From positions 5,377-69,376 of the forward strand of contig JBBQUY010000006.1 of NCBI GenBank assembly GCA_038212015.1: a stretch of DNA of 64,000 bases, written 5' to 3'. The notes beneath the pieces were generated by a model. The model had not been told where the DNA came from and ran no database searches. It saw only the letters and a list, made by a program, of their open reading frames with translations. Positions within the stretch are counted from its first letter, which is position 1. Every line of letters begins with the position of its first letter. The position numbers and the translations under genes are program-made. This DNA comes from JAGQUL01 sp038212015. Lineage in GTDB: Bacteria; Actinomycetota; Thermoleophilia; Gaiellales; SKUG01. Shown piece by piece: positions 40,391 to 48,792 of the stretch.

Positions 40391-41977
40391 TCAGGACCCG
40401 GCGGGTCCGCCGAACACCGTGACCTCGCCGATGCGCGCACGGGCGCGGTTCGGATCGTCGGTATCGATGACCAGCTTGGTGATCCACAGGAGCAGGTATC
40501 GCGTCTCGGTTCCGTCCAGGTCGACCGGCACCTTCATGCCATCGCTGACGGCCACCGCGTCGGAAACCGGGGTCCAGCCGTCGAGCGTGCTCGCCGGCGA
40601 GTCAGCGACGCGCACCTCCATCGTCCAGCCCGGCAGGTTCGTCCGGATCTGCACGTCACGCACGTCCGCGGCCTGCTCCAGCTGCAGCATCAGTCCGACG
40701 CCGGGCTTGATGCGGTTGAAGTCGCGCGTGTCGTAGCCGTCCGTACCCCACGTGGTGGCGACGTCGCCGTCGAGGATGTTGTCCTTGGTGTCGGAGTGCT
40801 CGTCACCGTCACCCGGCTCGGGGTCGAAGGCCGCGACGCTCGCCACCGCGATCGGGCGATCAGGTCCGGTCGCGGCGCGATCCTGCGTTCCGACCTGGTC
40901 GTTGCCGCGTTCGCCGGCGATCATGATGCCGAAGATCACGAGCGCCACGAGCGGCGCGACCACCATCGACCAGGCCAGGATTCGTGCGCGCACCTCCCGA
41001 CCGGTCCGCGGACGTCGCGACTCGCGGCGAGCTCGCGTGCCGCGCGGCGCGCGAGGTGCGACCGATGGCGCGAGCACCGCCGTGCCGTGCTCGTCGGAGG
41101 TCGCCTCGTCGATGTCGTCCAGCGCGTACGGTCGGGTGTCCTGTCCGTGCTCGAACGGCTGGACGGCGGTCATCGCGAGTTCGCGTACGCCGGACAGCTC
41201 CGCTGCGAACTCGCGCATCGACAGGAACCGATCGGCGGGATCGGTCGCGACGGCGCGCGCGACGATTGCGGCAAGGCGCGGCGACACGTCGGGGCGCAGC
41301 AGCTGCAGCTCGCCCTGATCGAGCCCTGCCTGCGGGGCCTGCTCGGTGAGTGCGACGAACACGAGCGCGCCGAGCGCGTAGATGTCGTCGGACGGCTCGG
41401 GCGGCGCGGTGGCATCCACCTCGCGCAGCTCCGGCGCGGCGAACGGATCCCCGACGAGCTGGGCGACGTAGCTGCCGCCGCCGAAGTCCACGAGCTTGAC
41501 GTCGTGCTCTTCGGTCAGCAGCACATTGCCCGGGCGCAGGTTGCCGTGGATGACGCCGTGCCCGTGCGCGTAGGCCAGCGCACGTGCGATCTGCAGTGCG
41601 TACGTCACGACCTCGCCGCTCGCCAGGGGCGCGAATCGTTCGATGCGCTCCTGCAGGTTCTCGCCCCGCACGTGCTCGAGCACGACGAGCGGACGGCCGT
41701 CGTGCTCGCCGCGATCGATCACCATCGCCACGTGCTCGTGTGACAGACGCGCCACGGCGCGCGCGGCGGCAAGCTGCGCCTCCACCACGTGGACGTCGTC
41801 GCGATGTCGTGGATGGAACAGCTTGACCGTCACGCGACGATGCAGGCGATCGTCGTAGGCACGAAACGCGGTCGACAGCTCGCCGGTGCCGATGAGCCGT
41901 TCGACCACGAAGCGGCCGGCGATGCGCTCGCCGATGAGCCGTTCGGGCTCCACGTTGCCGGTGATGCCCTCAGCCAT
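40391..41977 (-). CDS. Membrane Ser/Thr pseudokinase with an extracytoplasmic discoidin-like domain
   Basis: 528 residues from ATG 41977, overlapping the signal peptidase gene by 8 bases. Residues 15-270 form a kinase fold with Lys52 (VTVKLF) and DFG (164-166), but the catalytic loop reads HGNLRPGN: the HRD aspartate is Asn146, so phosphotransfer is unlikely. A linker rich in Arg/Pro, one transmembrane helix (about 333-354) and an outer domain follow; that domain has the NILDGDVATTWGT start of F5/8-type (discoidin) or related carbohydrate-binding folds. Domain order resembles the C-terminal part of mycobacterial MviN, where a pseudokinase recruits FHA proteins for wall synthesis. Cell-wall sensing is inference. 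Confidence 0.82.
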   Translation of the reverse strand: MAEGITGNVEPERLIGERIAGRFVVERLIGTGELSTAFRAYDDRLHRRVTVKLFHPRHRDDVHVVEAQLAAARAVARLSHEHVAMVIDRGEHDGRPLVVLEHVRGENLQERIERFAPLASGEVVTYALQIARALAYAHGHGVIHGNLRPGNVLLTEEHDVKLVDFGGGSYVAQLVGDPFAAPELREVDATAPPEPSDDIYALGALVFVALTEQAPQAGLDQGELQLLRPDVSPRLAAIVARAVATDPADRFLSMREFAAELSGVRELAMTAVQPFEHGQDTRPYALDDIDEATSDEHGTAVLAPSVAPRAPRGTRARRESRRPRTGREVRARILAWSMVVAPLVALVIFGIMIAGERGNDQVGTQDRAATGPDRPIAVASVAAFDPEPGDGDEHSDTKDNILDGDVATTWGTDGYDTRDFNRIKPGVGLMLQLEQAADVRDVQIRTNLPGWTMEVRVADSPASTLDGWTPVSDAVAVSDGMKVPVDLDGTETRYLLLWITKLVIDTDDPNRARARIGEVTVFGGPAGS

Positions 41978-42752
41978 TCGTATCGAGCGTCTGGCCCTCG
42001 GGGACGGCACCCTCAAGGCACTTCGGATCGGCCTTCGTGGCGTCGGCGCCACCTGGATCCTTGTCGGGCAGACCGCCGAATCGCTTGGGCGGCCAGTAGA
42101 CCATGAACGCCTTGCCCACGATGAACTCCTCCGGCACGAAGCCGAACACGCGACCGTCGGCGGAATTGTCGCGATGGTCGCCGAGCATCAGGTACGTGCC
42201 CTTGGGGATCTTCCTGGGTCCCCAGCTGGAACGGCCGTCGTCGATGCCGGCCACGTCGCCGATCGGGCGCAGGTACGGCTCGTCGAGCTGCTTGCCGTCG
42301 ACGTAGGCGCGGTGCCCCTTGACCTCCACCTCGTCGCCCGGCAGGCCGATGATGCGCTTGATGTAGTTCGTGTCGGCCTCGGTGACGGTCTTGGTCCCGT
42401 CGGCAGCGACGCGAGCAGCGTCGGACTCGTCAGCGACCACCGACGGATCCGGGGCGCCGCCTTCGCCAATGCCGGCAGGCGGGTTGAACACGACCACGTC
42501 GCCACGCTCGGGGTCACCGAATCGGAAGCTGACCCGGTCCACGAGCACGCGGTCACCGCAGCGCAGCGTGTTCTCCATCGATCCGGACGGGATCTTGAAC
42601 GGCTTCACCAGGAACTGCTGGACCAGGAACGCGAGCAGCAGCGCCGCACCGATCGTGACCACGACCTCGAGCACGGTGCCGCGCTCGTCGTCCTCGGGTT
42701 CATCGTGCCACGGCTCGATGCCGTCGTACTGCTGCGTGGAAGGGCGGCTCAT
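41970..42752 (-). CDS. lepB: Signal peptidase I
   Basis: 260 residues. A single N-terminal membrane helix (about 28-46) precedes the catalytic serine Ser58 in KIPSGSMENTL; the general base Lys132 is in YIKRIIGLPGD, and the last conserved box is GDHRDNSADGR. It removes signal peptides from exported proteins at the outer membrane face. An insertion of about 30 residues (95-125) between boxes is acidic. The ATG at 42752 has no clear ribosome site; TAAGCT ends 8 bases upstream. The pseudokinase gene overlaps its stop, so they form one operon. Confidence 0.93.
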   Translation of the reverse strand: MSRPSTQQYDGIEPWHDEPEDDERGTVLEVVVTIGAALLLAFLVQQFLVKPFKIPSGSMENTLRCGDRVLVDRVSFRFGDPERGDVVVFNPPAGIGEGGAPDPSVVADESDAARVAADGTKTVTEADTNYIKRIIGLPGDEVEVKGHRAYVDGKQLDEPYLRPIGDVAGIDDGRSSWGPRKIPKGTYLMLGDHRDNSADGRVFGFVPEEFIVGKAFMVYWPPKRFGGLPDKDPGGADATKADPKCLEGAVPEGQTLDTNG

Positions 42753-42760
42753 CTCGGTGC

Positions 42761-42766
42761 AGCTTA
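42761..42766 (-). promoter_or_regulatory. Leaderless-type -10 element of lepB
   Basis: TAAGCT on the minus strand ends 8 bases before the ATG, with no ribosome site between. Confidence 0.35.
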
Positions 42767-42841
42767 TCCGGTCGGCGCCCCGGGTTCGCCGGTTCGTGTC
42801 GGCTTCGGGGCGCCCGGCGAAGGGGGGCTGGGCGAAGACGA

Positions 42842-42869
42842 GCGGGCCGCCCCCGAAGGAGCGGCCCGC
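42842..42869 (-). terminator. Hairpin terminator after the zinc-ribbon gene
   Basis: GCGGGCCGC (42842-42850) pairs perfectly with GCGGCCCGC (42861-42869) around a 10-base loop. Confidence 0.65.
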
Positions 42870-42896
42870 GTCGTTGCAATTCGGTACTGCCGTCGA

Positions 42897-43298
42897 CTAG
42901 AAATCGAAGGGCGTGATGAGGTCGCCTTCGAGTGCCTGCACGAAGCGGTCGATGTCCGCTTCCATGTTGGCGCGCGTCAGCTGCTCGAGGTCGTCGATGA
43001 GCCGGTCGGTGCCGCGATTGAGCACGTCGTCGAAGCGCTCGACGTCCTGATGGCGGTAGATCCCGCGCTCGGCCCACTCGCAGTTCGGGCATCGCAGCTC
43101 GATCTCCCAGCAGTCGTCCTCCGTCTCGCGCCACGAGACCGGGTAGACCATGCCCGAGTCGCACTCGGGACAGCACTCCAGGTCGACGACCCCGCCGTCC
43201 TCCTCGAGTGGCGTCACGGCATCGTCGGCGTGGAAGTACACGATCTCGACGCTCTTGCCGCTCGGCAGGATGATCTTCTTGATGTGGAAGTCGCCCAT
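42897..43298 (-). CDS. Zinc-ribbon hypothetical protein
   Basis: 133 residues, acidic, soluble. Two CxxC knuckles (CCPECDSG near 42-49 and RCPNCEW near 69-75) would form a four-cysteine zinc ribbon. The C-terminal half is helical and acidic (RFDDVLNRGTDRLIDDLEQL). No other domain is visible, and no function is known to me. The ATG at 43298 is preceded by GGGA. It is monocistronic, closed by a hairpin. Confidence 0.7.
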   Translation of the reverse strand: MGDFHIKKIILPSGKSVEIVYFHADDAVTPLEEDGGVVDLECCPECDSGMVYPVSWRETEDDCWEIELRCPNCEWAERGIYRHQDVERFDDVLNRGTDRLIDDLEQLTRANMEADIDRFVQALEGDLITPFDF

Positions 43299-43485
43299 GA
43301 AATCCCGGTGGTTCGCTGACTACGAACGTCCACAGTGGCGTGGACTGAGATTCGTATCGGAGCGCCCCGGCAGGGCCTTGAGCAGTTTGTCGGCGCATGT
43401 GCCAGCCGGTGGCTGCGAACGTGCCAGCGTGCGATACGCTGCATGCACCCGCCGCGTCATCGAACCATCTCCATGGAAGCAAAGA

Positions 43486-43749
43486 ATGCACTCATTTGCA
43501 GGCGATTCAGACGTCATCGAGCTGATCGGCACCGCGCGCTTCGAGGAGATCGAAGGCGGATTCTGGTCGCTCGAGCTTGATGAGGCCATTGATGGCCTTG
43601 GCGACCACGTCGTGCTCGCGGACTACACACCCGACCCCGGGATCGTCGATGGCATGCGCATTCGCGTGCGCGCCACGCCGATGCCGGACGCAATCGGCTT
43701 TCGCATGGCGGGCCCCGAAGTCGACGTGATCGACGCCCAGCCGGCCTGA
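43486..43749 (+). CDS. Small acidic hypothetical protein
   Basis: 87 residues from ATG 43486 with GGAAG upstream. It looks like a small beta-rich domain (IGTARFEEIEGGFWSLELDE, then HVVLADYTPDP and MRIRVRATP), as in compact OB-like or DUF folds. No export signal. Function unknown. The 117-base gap after it shows no feature. Confidence 0.55.
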   Translation: MHSFAGDSDVIELIGTARFEEIEGGFWSLELDEAIDGLGDHVVLADYTPDPGIVDGMRIRVRATPMPDAIGFRMAGPEVDVIDAQPA

Positions 43750-43866
43750 TCGATCGCACCGACTCCGTGGCTTCGTACGACAGCGTCGAGTACCGCACGT
43801 CACGTACGAACCCGAACCGAGATCGGCGGGCGCAGCACGCACCCAAGCCTATTTCTGCAACGACCT

Positions 43867-44274
43867 TTAGCTGACGAGGCGCATCGTGAGCGGGAACCGG
43901 TACTGCTCGCCGCGGGATGCAGCGAGCGCAGCCTTGATCATCACCACGATCACGACGATCGCGAGCGCGAGCCCGATGGGAATGATCACGAGCAAGCCAA
44001 GGCCGAGCGTCAGCACCGTCAGCACGATGGCCGCGACCATGTATATGGTGAGCGAGATCTGGAAGTTGAGCTGCTCGCGTGCGTGATCGGCGATGAACGA
44101 GGACGCGTCGCGCTTCCACAGCAGGCCGACGAGCGGCACGATCAGGTTGAGCAGCCAGCCACCCGTCAGCACCACGACGAGCGTCACGAGGTGCATCGCC
44201 ATCGCCCAGTTGCGGTCGTTCGAGTCGGGCGTGCCGGTCGTCGTGTCGGGGGGTGTACCGGGGATCTGTTCCAT
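43867..44274 (-). CDS. DUF4870 family membrane protein
   Basis: 135 residues with three transmembrane helices and the family pattern: HLVTLVVVLTGGWLLNLIVPLVGLLWKRD, DHAREQLNFQISLTIY and the C-terminal GEQYRFPLTMRLV. DUF4870 proteins resemble Tic20-like translocon components, but their bacterial role is unknown. It lies 18 bases after gabT on the same strand and may be cotranscribed. Confidence 0.85.
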   Translation of the reverse strand: MEQIPGTPPDTTTGTPDSNDRNWAMAMHLVTLVVVLTGGWLLNLIVPLVGLLWKRDASSFIADHAREQLNFQISLTIYMVAAIVLTVLTLGLGLLVIIPIGLALAIVVIVVMIKAALAASRGEQYRFPLTMRLVS

Positions 44275-44292
44275 GTCGTGTCGCTTCCTTCG

Positions 44293-45636
44293 TCAGCGGG
44301 TCGCCGCGATGGCGTTGCGCAGGATGCCGACGGACTCGTCGAGCTGCGCGTCGGTGAGCACGAGCGGCACGAGCACGCGCAGGATGTTGCCGCCCACGCC
44401 CGCCTTGTGCATGAGCAGGCCGTGCTGCTGCGCGTGTGCCTGCACCGCGTCGAGGCGCTTGGGATCGGGATCCTTGGTGCCGGGCCTGGAGAACTCGAGC
44501 GCACGCATCGGGCCGAGGCCTCGCGAGTCGGAGATGCCGTCGTCTTCGGCCATGAGCTCGGCGAATGCCGACTCCAGCTTTCGTCCGAGCTCCTTCGCCT
44601 GATCGAGCAGCCCACCCTCGAACGCGTCGAGCACCGCGTGCGCGGCCTGGCAGGCGACCGGGTTGCCCGGGTAGGTCCCGCCGATGCCGCTGTCGGGCAC
44701 CTTGTCCATGATCGACGCCTTGCCGATGATCGCGCCGAGCGGGATTCCCGCCGCGATCGACTTGGCGCTCAGCAGCAGGTCGGGCTTCACGCCGAGCTGC
44801 TCGCTCGCCCAGATCGTGCCCGTGCGGCCCATGCCGCTCTGCACCTCGTCGACCACGAACACGATGCCGTGCTCGTCGCAGAACGCGCGCAGGCCGTCGA
44901 GGAATGCCGTGGGCGGCACGATGAAGCCGCCCTCGCCCTGGATCGGCTCGACGATCAGGGCGGCGATGCTCTCCGCCGCGAAATGCGTCTTGGTCATCTT
45001 CTTCAGCTGGCCGAGCGCGTAGTCGGCCGCGGCCTGCTCGTCGCCATCGAAATCGTACGGGTTGGCGTACGGGGCGCGGTACACCTCGGGGGCGAACGGG
45101 CCGAATCCCGCGCGATACGGGTGGACCTTGCTGGTGAGGGTCATCGCCATGAGCGATCGACCATGGAATGCGCCTGAGAAGCAGATGACGCCCTGTCGGC
45201 CGGTCGCCACGCGCGCGATCTTGACCGCGTTCTCGACCGTCTCCGCGCCCGTGTTGAAGAGCGCGGACTTCTTCGGTCCCTCGATCGGCGTGGCGGACTC
45301 GTTGAGTCGCTCGCACAGGCGCACGTACGGCTCGTACGGAACGATCGTGTAGTCGGTGTGCGTGAACTTCTGCGCCTGCTCGACGATCGCGGCAGTCACC
45401 GCCGGATGCGCGTGGCCGACGTTGAGCACGCCCACGCCGCCGATCCAGTCGATGAACGTGTTGCCGTCGACGTCGGTGACGGTCGCGCCCTGCGCGGATT
45501 CCACGAACACCGGATGCACCAGCGAGAGCGCGTCGGCGAGCGCGGCGGCGGATCGTTCCGCGAGCGCGCGCGACTTCGGGCCGGGCACCTCGGTGACGAT
45601 GTTCACCGATGCCTGCTGCGCGGTTGCCTGCTCCAT
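44293..45636 (-). CDS. gabT: 4-aminobutyrate aminotransferase (class III PLP transaminase)
   Basis: 447 residues, normal GabT length. It transfers the amino group of 4-aminobutyrate to 2-oxoglutarate, giving succinate semialdehyde and glutamate. The PLP site is clear: NTGAETVENAVK (128-139), phosphate- and ring-contacting FHGRSLMAMTLTSK, Asp263 (VVDEVQSG) and the Schiff-base Lys292 (SAKSIAAGIPLG). ATG 45636 has GGAGGAA at good spacing. No gabD is adjacent, so other omega-amino acids are possible substrates. Confidence 0.9.
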   Translation of the reverse strand: MEQATAQQASVNIVTEVPGPKSRALAERSAAALADALSLVHPVFVESAQGATVTDVDGNTFIDWIGGVGVLNVGHAHPAVTAAIVEQAQKFTHTDYTIVPYEPYVRLCERLNESATPIEGPKKSALFNTGAETVENAVKIARVATGRQGVICFSGAFHGRSLMAMTLTSKVHPYRAGFGPFAPEVYRAPYANPYDFDGDEQAAADYALGQLKKMTKTHFAAESIAALIVEPIQGEGGFIVPPTAFLDGLRAFCDEHGIVFVVDEVQSGMGRTGTIWASEQLGVKPDLLLSAKSIAAGIPLGAIIGKASIMDKVPDSGIGGTYPGNPVACQAAHAVLDAFEGGLLDQAKELGRKLESAFAELMAEDDGISDSRGLGPMRALEFSRPGTKDPDPKRLDAVQAHAQQHGLLMHKAGVGGNILRVLVPLVLTDAQLDESVGILRNAIAATR

Positions 45637-45728
45637 GCCGTTCCTCCGTTTCGTGCCTTCCCGCGATGCTAGCAGGGGCGACGAGTATGCTTTCGATCGT
45701 TCAGCCGGCAGAAGCAGGGAGAGCACCC

Positions 45729-46298
45729 ATGGTCCTGAGCGATCGATCCATCCGCGAAGCCATCGAGCAGGGTCGCATCGGGCTCACGCCGTTCGACGAT
45801 GCACTCGTGCAGCCGTCGAGCATCGACCTTCGCGTGGGGCCGCACTTTCGCGTGTTCCGCAACAACCGCCGTCCCTACATCGACGTGCGCGAACCGGCGG
45901 AGGGCCTGACCGAGCTGATGACCGCGACCGAGGACGATCCGTTCATCCTTCATCCCGGCGAGTTCGTGCTCGGCGCGACGGCCGAGGTGGTGCGGATCGG
46001 CGACGACCTCGTCGCGCGCCTGGAAGGCAAGAGCTCGCTCGGGCGGCTCGGACTGCTCATCCACTCGACTGCCGGATTCATCGATCCCGGATTCGAGGGC
46101 ACGATCACGCTGGAGCTGTCGAACGTCGCCACGCTTCCGATCACCATCTATCCAGGCATGAAGATCGGGCAGATCAGCTTCCTGCAGATGACCACGCCGG
46201 CGGACAATCCCTACGGCTCGGGGACCAACGCGAGCACGTCCAAGTACAAGGGCCAGCTCGAGCCGACCGAGTCGAAGTACCACCTCAACTTCGTGTGA
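45729..46298 (+). CDS. dcd: dCTP deaminase, dUMP-forming (bifunctional deaminase/dUTPase type)
   Basis: 189 residues, trimeric dUTPase-fold enzyme. The core RLEGKSSLGRLGL (98-110) and HSTAGFIDPGFEGTITLELSNV follow the Mycobacterium tuberculosis Dcd-Dut enzyme, which converts dCTP straight to dUMP; E. coli-type deaminases have a different segment after the HxTA. The nucleotide-binding tail KYKGQLEPTESKYH is present. ATG 45729 follows GGGAG. It is divergent from gabT and overlaps the channel gene tail-to-tail by 14 bases. Confidence 0.9.
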   Translation: MVLSDRSIREAIEQGRIGLTPFDDALVQPSSIDLRVGPHFRVFRNNRRPYIDVREPAEGLTELMTATEDDPFILHPGEFVLGATAEVVRIGDDLVARLEGKSSLGRLGLLIHSTAGFIDPGFEGTITLELSNVATLPITIYPGMKIGQISFLQMTTPADNPYGSGTNASTSKYKGQLEPTESKYHLNFV

Positions 46299-47130
46299 GC
46301 CGAGCCTCGACGGCGTCGAGTCGTCGCTCGATGCGATCGAGCACCGCGAGCACCTGTGCGCTGGCCGCGTCGACCTGCTCGTCGACGCCCTCCACGTCGC
46401 GCTCGACCTGCTCCACGTCGCGTTCGAGCGCGGCACCCACGCGACTGGCGACGAGCGCTTCGACGATGAGTGCGGTGAACAGGGACACGAACACGATGCC
46501 GACGAGCACCGTGCTCGCGGCGAGCAGCCGCCCCGCGTTCGTGACGGGATAGATGTCGCCGTAGCCGACGGTCGTCGACGTGATCCACGCCCACCACAGC
46601 CCGTCGTCTGCGCCCGCCTCCTTCGCTGCCGGCTCGACGATGGGGTAGGCGAGACCGCACGCGATGATCACGAGCAGGCAGAAGATGCAGCCGTACACGA
46701 CGCCGGACAGCGTGACGAGCTTGCGCAGTCGCAGGATCGGCAGCACCACGCGCGCGAGGAGCGCAAGCCGCAGCAACGCTCCCACGTAGGGCGTCGACAG
46801 CAGCACCTCGCCCAGGAACGGTGGGGTGAGGACGACGACGAGCACTTCGATCGGGTGCGTGGCCAGCCACCGCACCGGACGCACCGCGGTGCGCAGCCCG
46901 AACACGAGCTCGAGCACGAAGACCGACCACACCACCCACCCGACGAAGTTGGCGACGTCGAGCATCCAGCCACTCGACACGCTCAGCTGCACGGCGATCG
47001 CCGGGATCGCGACGAGTGCCGCCACCACGATCGGCAGGTGAAACCACAGCTCGACCTGGCGCGCTGATTCCTCGTCGCGGCGAAGCGCGCGGACCTGTAC
47101 GAGCGTCGGGATCGGAATGGAGAAGTTCAC
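46285..47130 (-). CDS. Voltage-gated-like potassium channel protein
   Basis: 281 residues from GTG 47130 (a longer frame reaches 47250). About six membrane segments are followed by a pore helix and filter TTVGYGD, the potassium signature, then the last helix and a heptad-rich coiled-coil tail (about 240-281, RDVEQVERDVEGVDEQVDAAS). A weakly basic S4-like segment (LLARVVLPILRLRKLV) is present. It should conduct K+ outward or set membrane potential. It is divergent from, and slightly overlaps, the DUF4178 gene that opens the next operon; potassium channels are recurrent neighbours of that cassette. Confidence 0.8.
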   Translation of the reverse strand: MNFSIPIPTLVQVRALRRDEESARQVELWFHLPIVVAALVAIPAIAVQLSVSSGWMLDVANFVGWVVWSVFVLELVFGLRTAVRPVRWLATHPIEVLVVVLTPPFLGEVLLSTPYVGALLRLALLARVVLPILRLRKLVTLSGVVYGCIFCLLVIIACGLAYPIVEPAAKEAGADDGLWWAWITSTTVGYGDIYPVTNAGRLLAASTVLVGIVFVSLFTALIVEALVASRVGAALERDVEQVERDVEGVDEQVDAASAQVLAVLDRIERRLDAVEARLTRS

Positions 47131-47806
47131 GTTGCGGGGTTCGTCGGAAGGACTCAGGTTCCTGTTCGCGAATCCGTCCCGGGTGTCCATCGGCGTGATC
47201 ATCGGAGTGGTTGTCCTGGTCGTGGTCGTCGGCTTCGCCATTCGCGCCACGCGCGGCGGTGGCGGCGGTTACGACCCGCTCGCGCCGACGGGCACTGCCG
47301 CGTCGAGCGGCGCGTCGCTGGCGATGCCGTCCGCCCTCGACGTGAAGCCCTCCAGGGCGCAGGCTCAGCAGTCGACCGCCGCACGCGGAGCGCGACAGCC
47401 AGGCTCGAGCATCACCGCCAGCGGCCGCACGTGGCGCATCCTCGCGGTGTACACGTACGAGGAAGACGGCGAACGCTGGGAGGAGCGCCGCGTCCGGGAC
47501 GGCGCCGACGAGGGGTGGCTCGCTGCCGACCAGCACGGCTCGACGGTGCTGTTCGATCGCAACTGGCCGAACGCGAGCTTCCCGACGCAGGAGCGCGCGA
47601 CGATGCCCGACGGGACCGACGCTCGTCGCATCGAGGCAGGCACCGCCACGTTCGACGCGGTGGGCGAGCACGATGGCTGGGCCAACGGCCACGTGTCGTA
47701 TGCCTCCTATCGCGCCGACAACGGCACGCACTGGGCCTTCGAGCTCGACGACGACGGTGAAGTCGACGCATGGAGTGGAACGACGACGCCGGTGGTGGAC
47801 GCATGA
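47117..47806 (+). CDS. DUF4178 domain membrane protein
   Basis: 229 residues. A transmembrane helix at about 24-42 (VSIGVIIGVVVLVVVVGFAI) precedes a Gly/Ala/Ser-rich linker and a DUF4178-like domain (about 95-225) with TWRILAVYTYEEDGERWEERRV and GWLAADQHGSTVLFDR. The ATG at 47117 has only a weak site and overlaps the divergent channel start by 14 bases; a GTG near 47186 is an alternative. The stop overlaps the next ATG (ATGA). First gene of a five-gene operon with DUF2617-DUF4247, a secreted protein, DUF350 and a spermidine-synthase homologue. Function unknown. Confidence 0.7.
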   Translation: MEKFTLRGSSEGLRFLFANPSRVSIGVIIGVVVLVVVVGFAIRATRGGGGGYDPLAPTGTAASSGASLAMPSALDVKPSRAQAQQSTAARGARQPGSSITASGRTWRILAVYTYEEDGERWEERRVRDGADEGWLAADQHGSTVLFDRNWPNASFPTQERATMPDGTDARRIEAGTATFDAVGEHDGWANGHVSYASYRADNGTHWAFELDDDGEVDAWSGTTTPVVDA

Positions 47807-48792
47807 ATCGAACCTGGGTCGAACTGCAGATGCCGTTCGTCGACAGCTCCGTCGCCGGGCTTCGCTACCTGGCCGACGGATCGGCGGCGTCGACGTCGCT
47901 GCCGGTGGTCGCGGCGCGACGCGCACGGGACGAGCACTGGCAACTCGACGCCGAAGTGCTCGGCTGCTCGCATCGCATCGAGCTGCGCGACACGCGCGAC
48001 GGGTCGCTCGTGCTCGAGGAAGTCGTGGCGTGCGATCCGGGGCTGCCGGCCCCGATGCCCGCGCGCGACTCGCACGCGGCGGGACACGCCTTCGAAAGCC
48101 GGTGCGAGGTCGTGGATGCGGATGCGGTCTGGAACGACGCCGTCGAGGCTGCGCTCGCTGCGCTGGAAGGCGACGGCGACGGATCGCTCGTCGCGCGCTT
48201 TCCCGATCCGCGCGGCATGGCGCTCACCGCGATCGCGTGGCGACTGTCGGCGATCGACGGACGAGCCACGTGGTCGACCATCCACGCGTATCCGGGCGAG
48301 CGCTCGATCGTGCACACGTCGACGATCGTCGACGATCGAGTGCCGACGAGCGCCGACCGCGCATCCGGCGCCGGGCGAGCTCTCACGCGGATGGCGAGCA
48401 TCGCGATCGCGTCGCTCGTGCTCGCCGGGTGCGGGCTGAGCGCCGACCCCAAGGGCTACGTCGCTGACAAGTACGCGCCGGCGTCGACGAAGACGTCCTT
48501 CGAGCAGGGCAGCTCGGTCTACACCTCGCCGAAGCCGCCAGCGGCCGTCGCGCGCGACCTCATCAAACATCGCAAGCCCGCCGAAAAGCGCCTCACGCCC
48601 AGCGGGTGGTACCTGCGCTACTCCAAGTGGATCATCGCGATCCACGGAGCCGAAGGTGGCGGATCACGAATCCTGGTGGATCGTCAGTCGCGCGGCTATC
48701 GGCGCCACTACGGCGGCGTCGGCGGCTGGTGGGGAACGTCGAGCGGACGCGCGGAGAGCTTCCGCGGCGGTGGACCGGGAGTGGGCAAGTGA
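47803..48792 (+). CDS. DUF2617-DUF4247 fusion protein with an internal lipobox
   Basis: 329 residues from ATG 47803 (ATGA overlap). Residues 1-185 match DUF2617: ELQMPFVDSSVAGL, EVLGCSHRIEL, CDPGLPAPMP, VARFPDP and IHAYPGERSIVHTS. Residues 197-329 look like a DUF4247 lipoprotein: MASIAIASLVLAGCG is a complete lipobox, then KGYVADKYAP and a Gly/Arg-rich end. In related operons I would expect two genes here; no stop separates them. Either this is a true fusion across the membrane, or translation also starts at ATG 48391 to give a separate lipoprotein. The stop overlaps the next GTG (GTGA). Confidence 0.7.
   Translation: MNRTWVELQMPFVDSSVAGLRYLADGSAASTSLPVVAARRARDEHWQLDAEVLGCSHRIELRDTRDGSLVLEEVVACDPGLPAPMPARDSHAAGHAFESRCEVVDADAVWNDAVEAALAALEGDGDGSLVARFPDPRGMALTAIAWRLSAIDGRATWSTIHAYPGERSIVHTSTIVDDRVPTSADRASGAGRALTRMASIAIASLVLAGCGLSADPKGYVADKYAPASTKTSFEQGSSVYTSPKPPAAVARDLIKHRKPAEKRLTPSGWYLRYSKWIIAIHGAEGGGSRILVDRQSRGYRRHYGGVGGWWGTSSGRAESFRGGGPGVGK

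Noticed and set aside
47803..48792. Calling the DUF2617-DUF4247 frame a sequencing error
   Set aside because: Both parts read cleanly with normal codon bias and no frameshift is apparent; reported as a fusion with the caveat.
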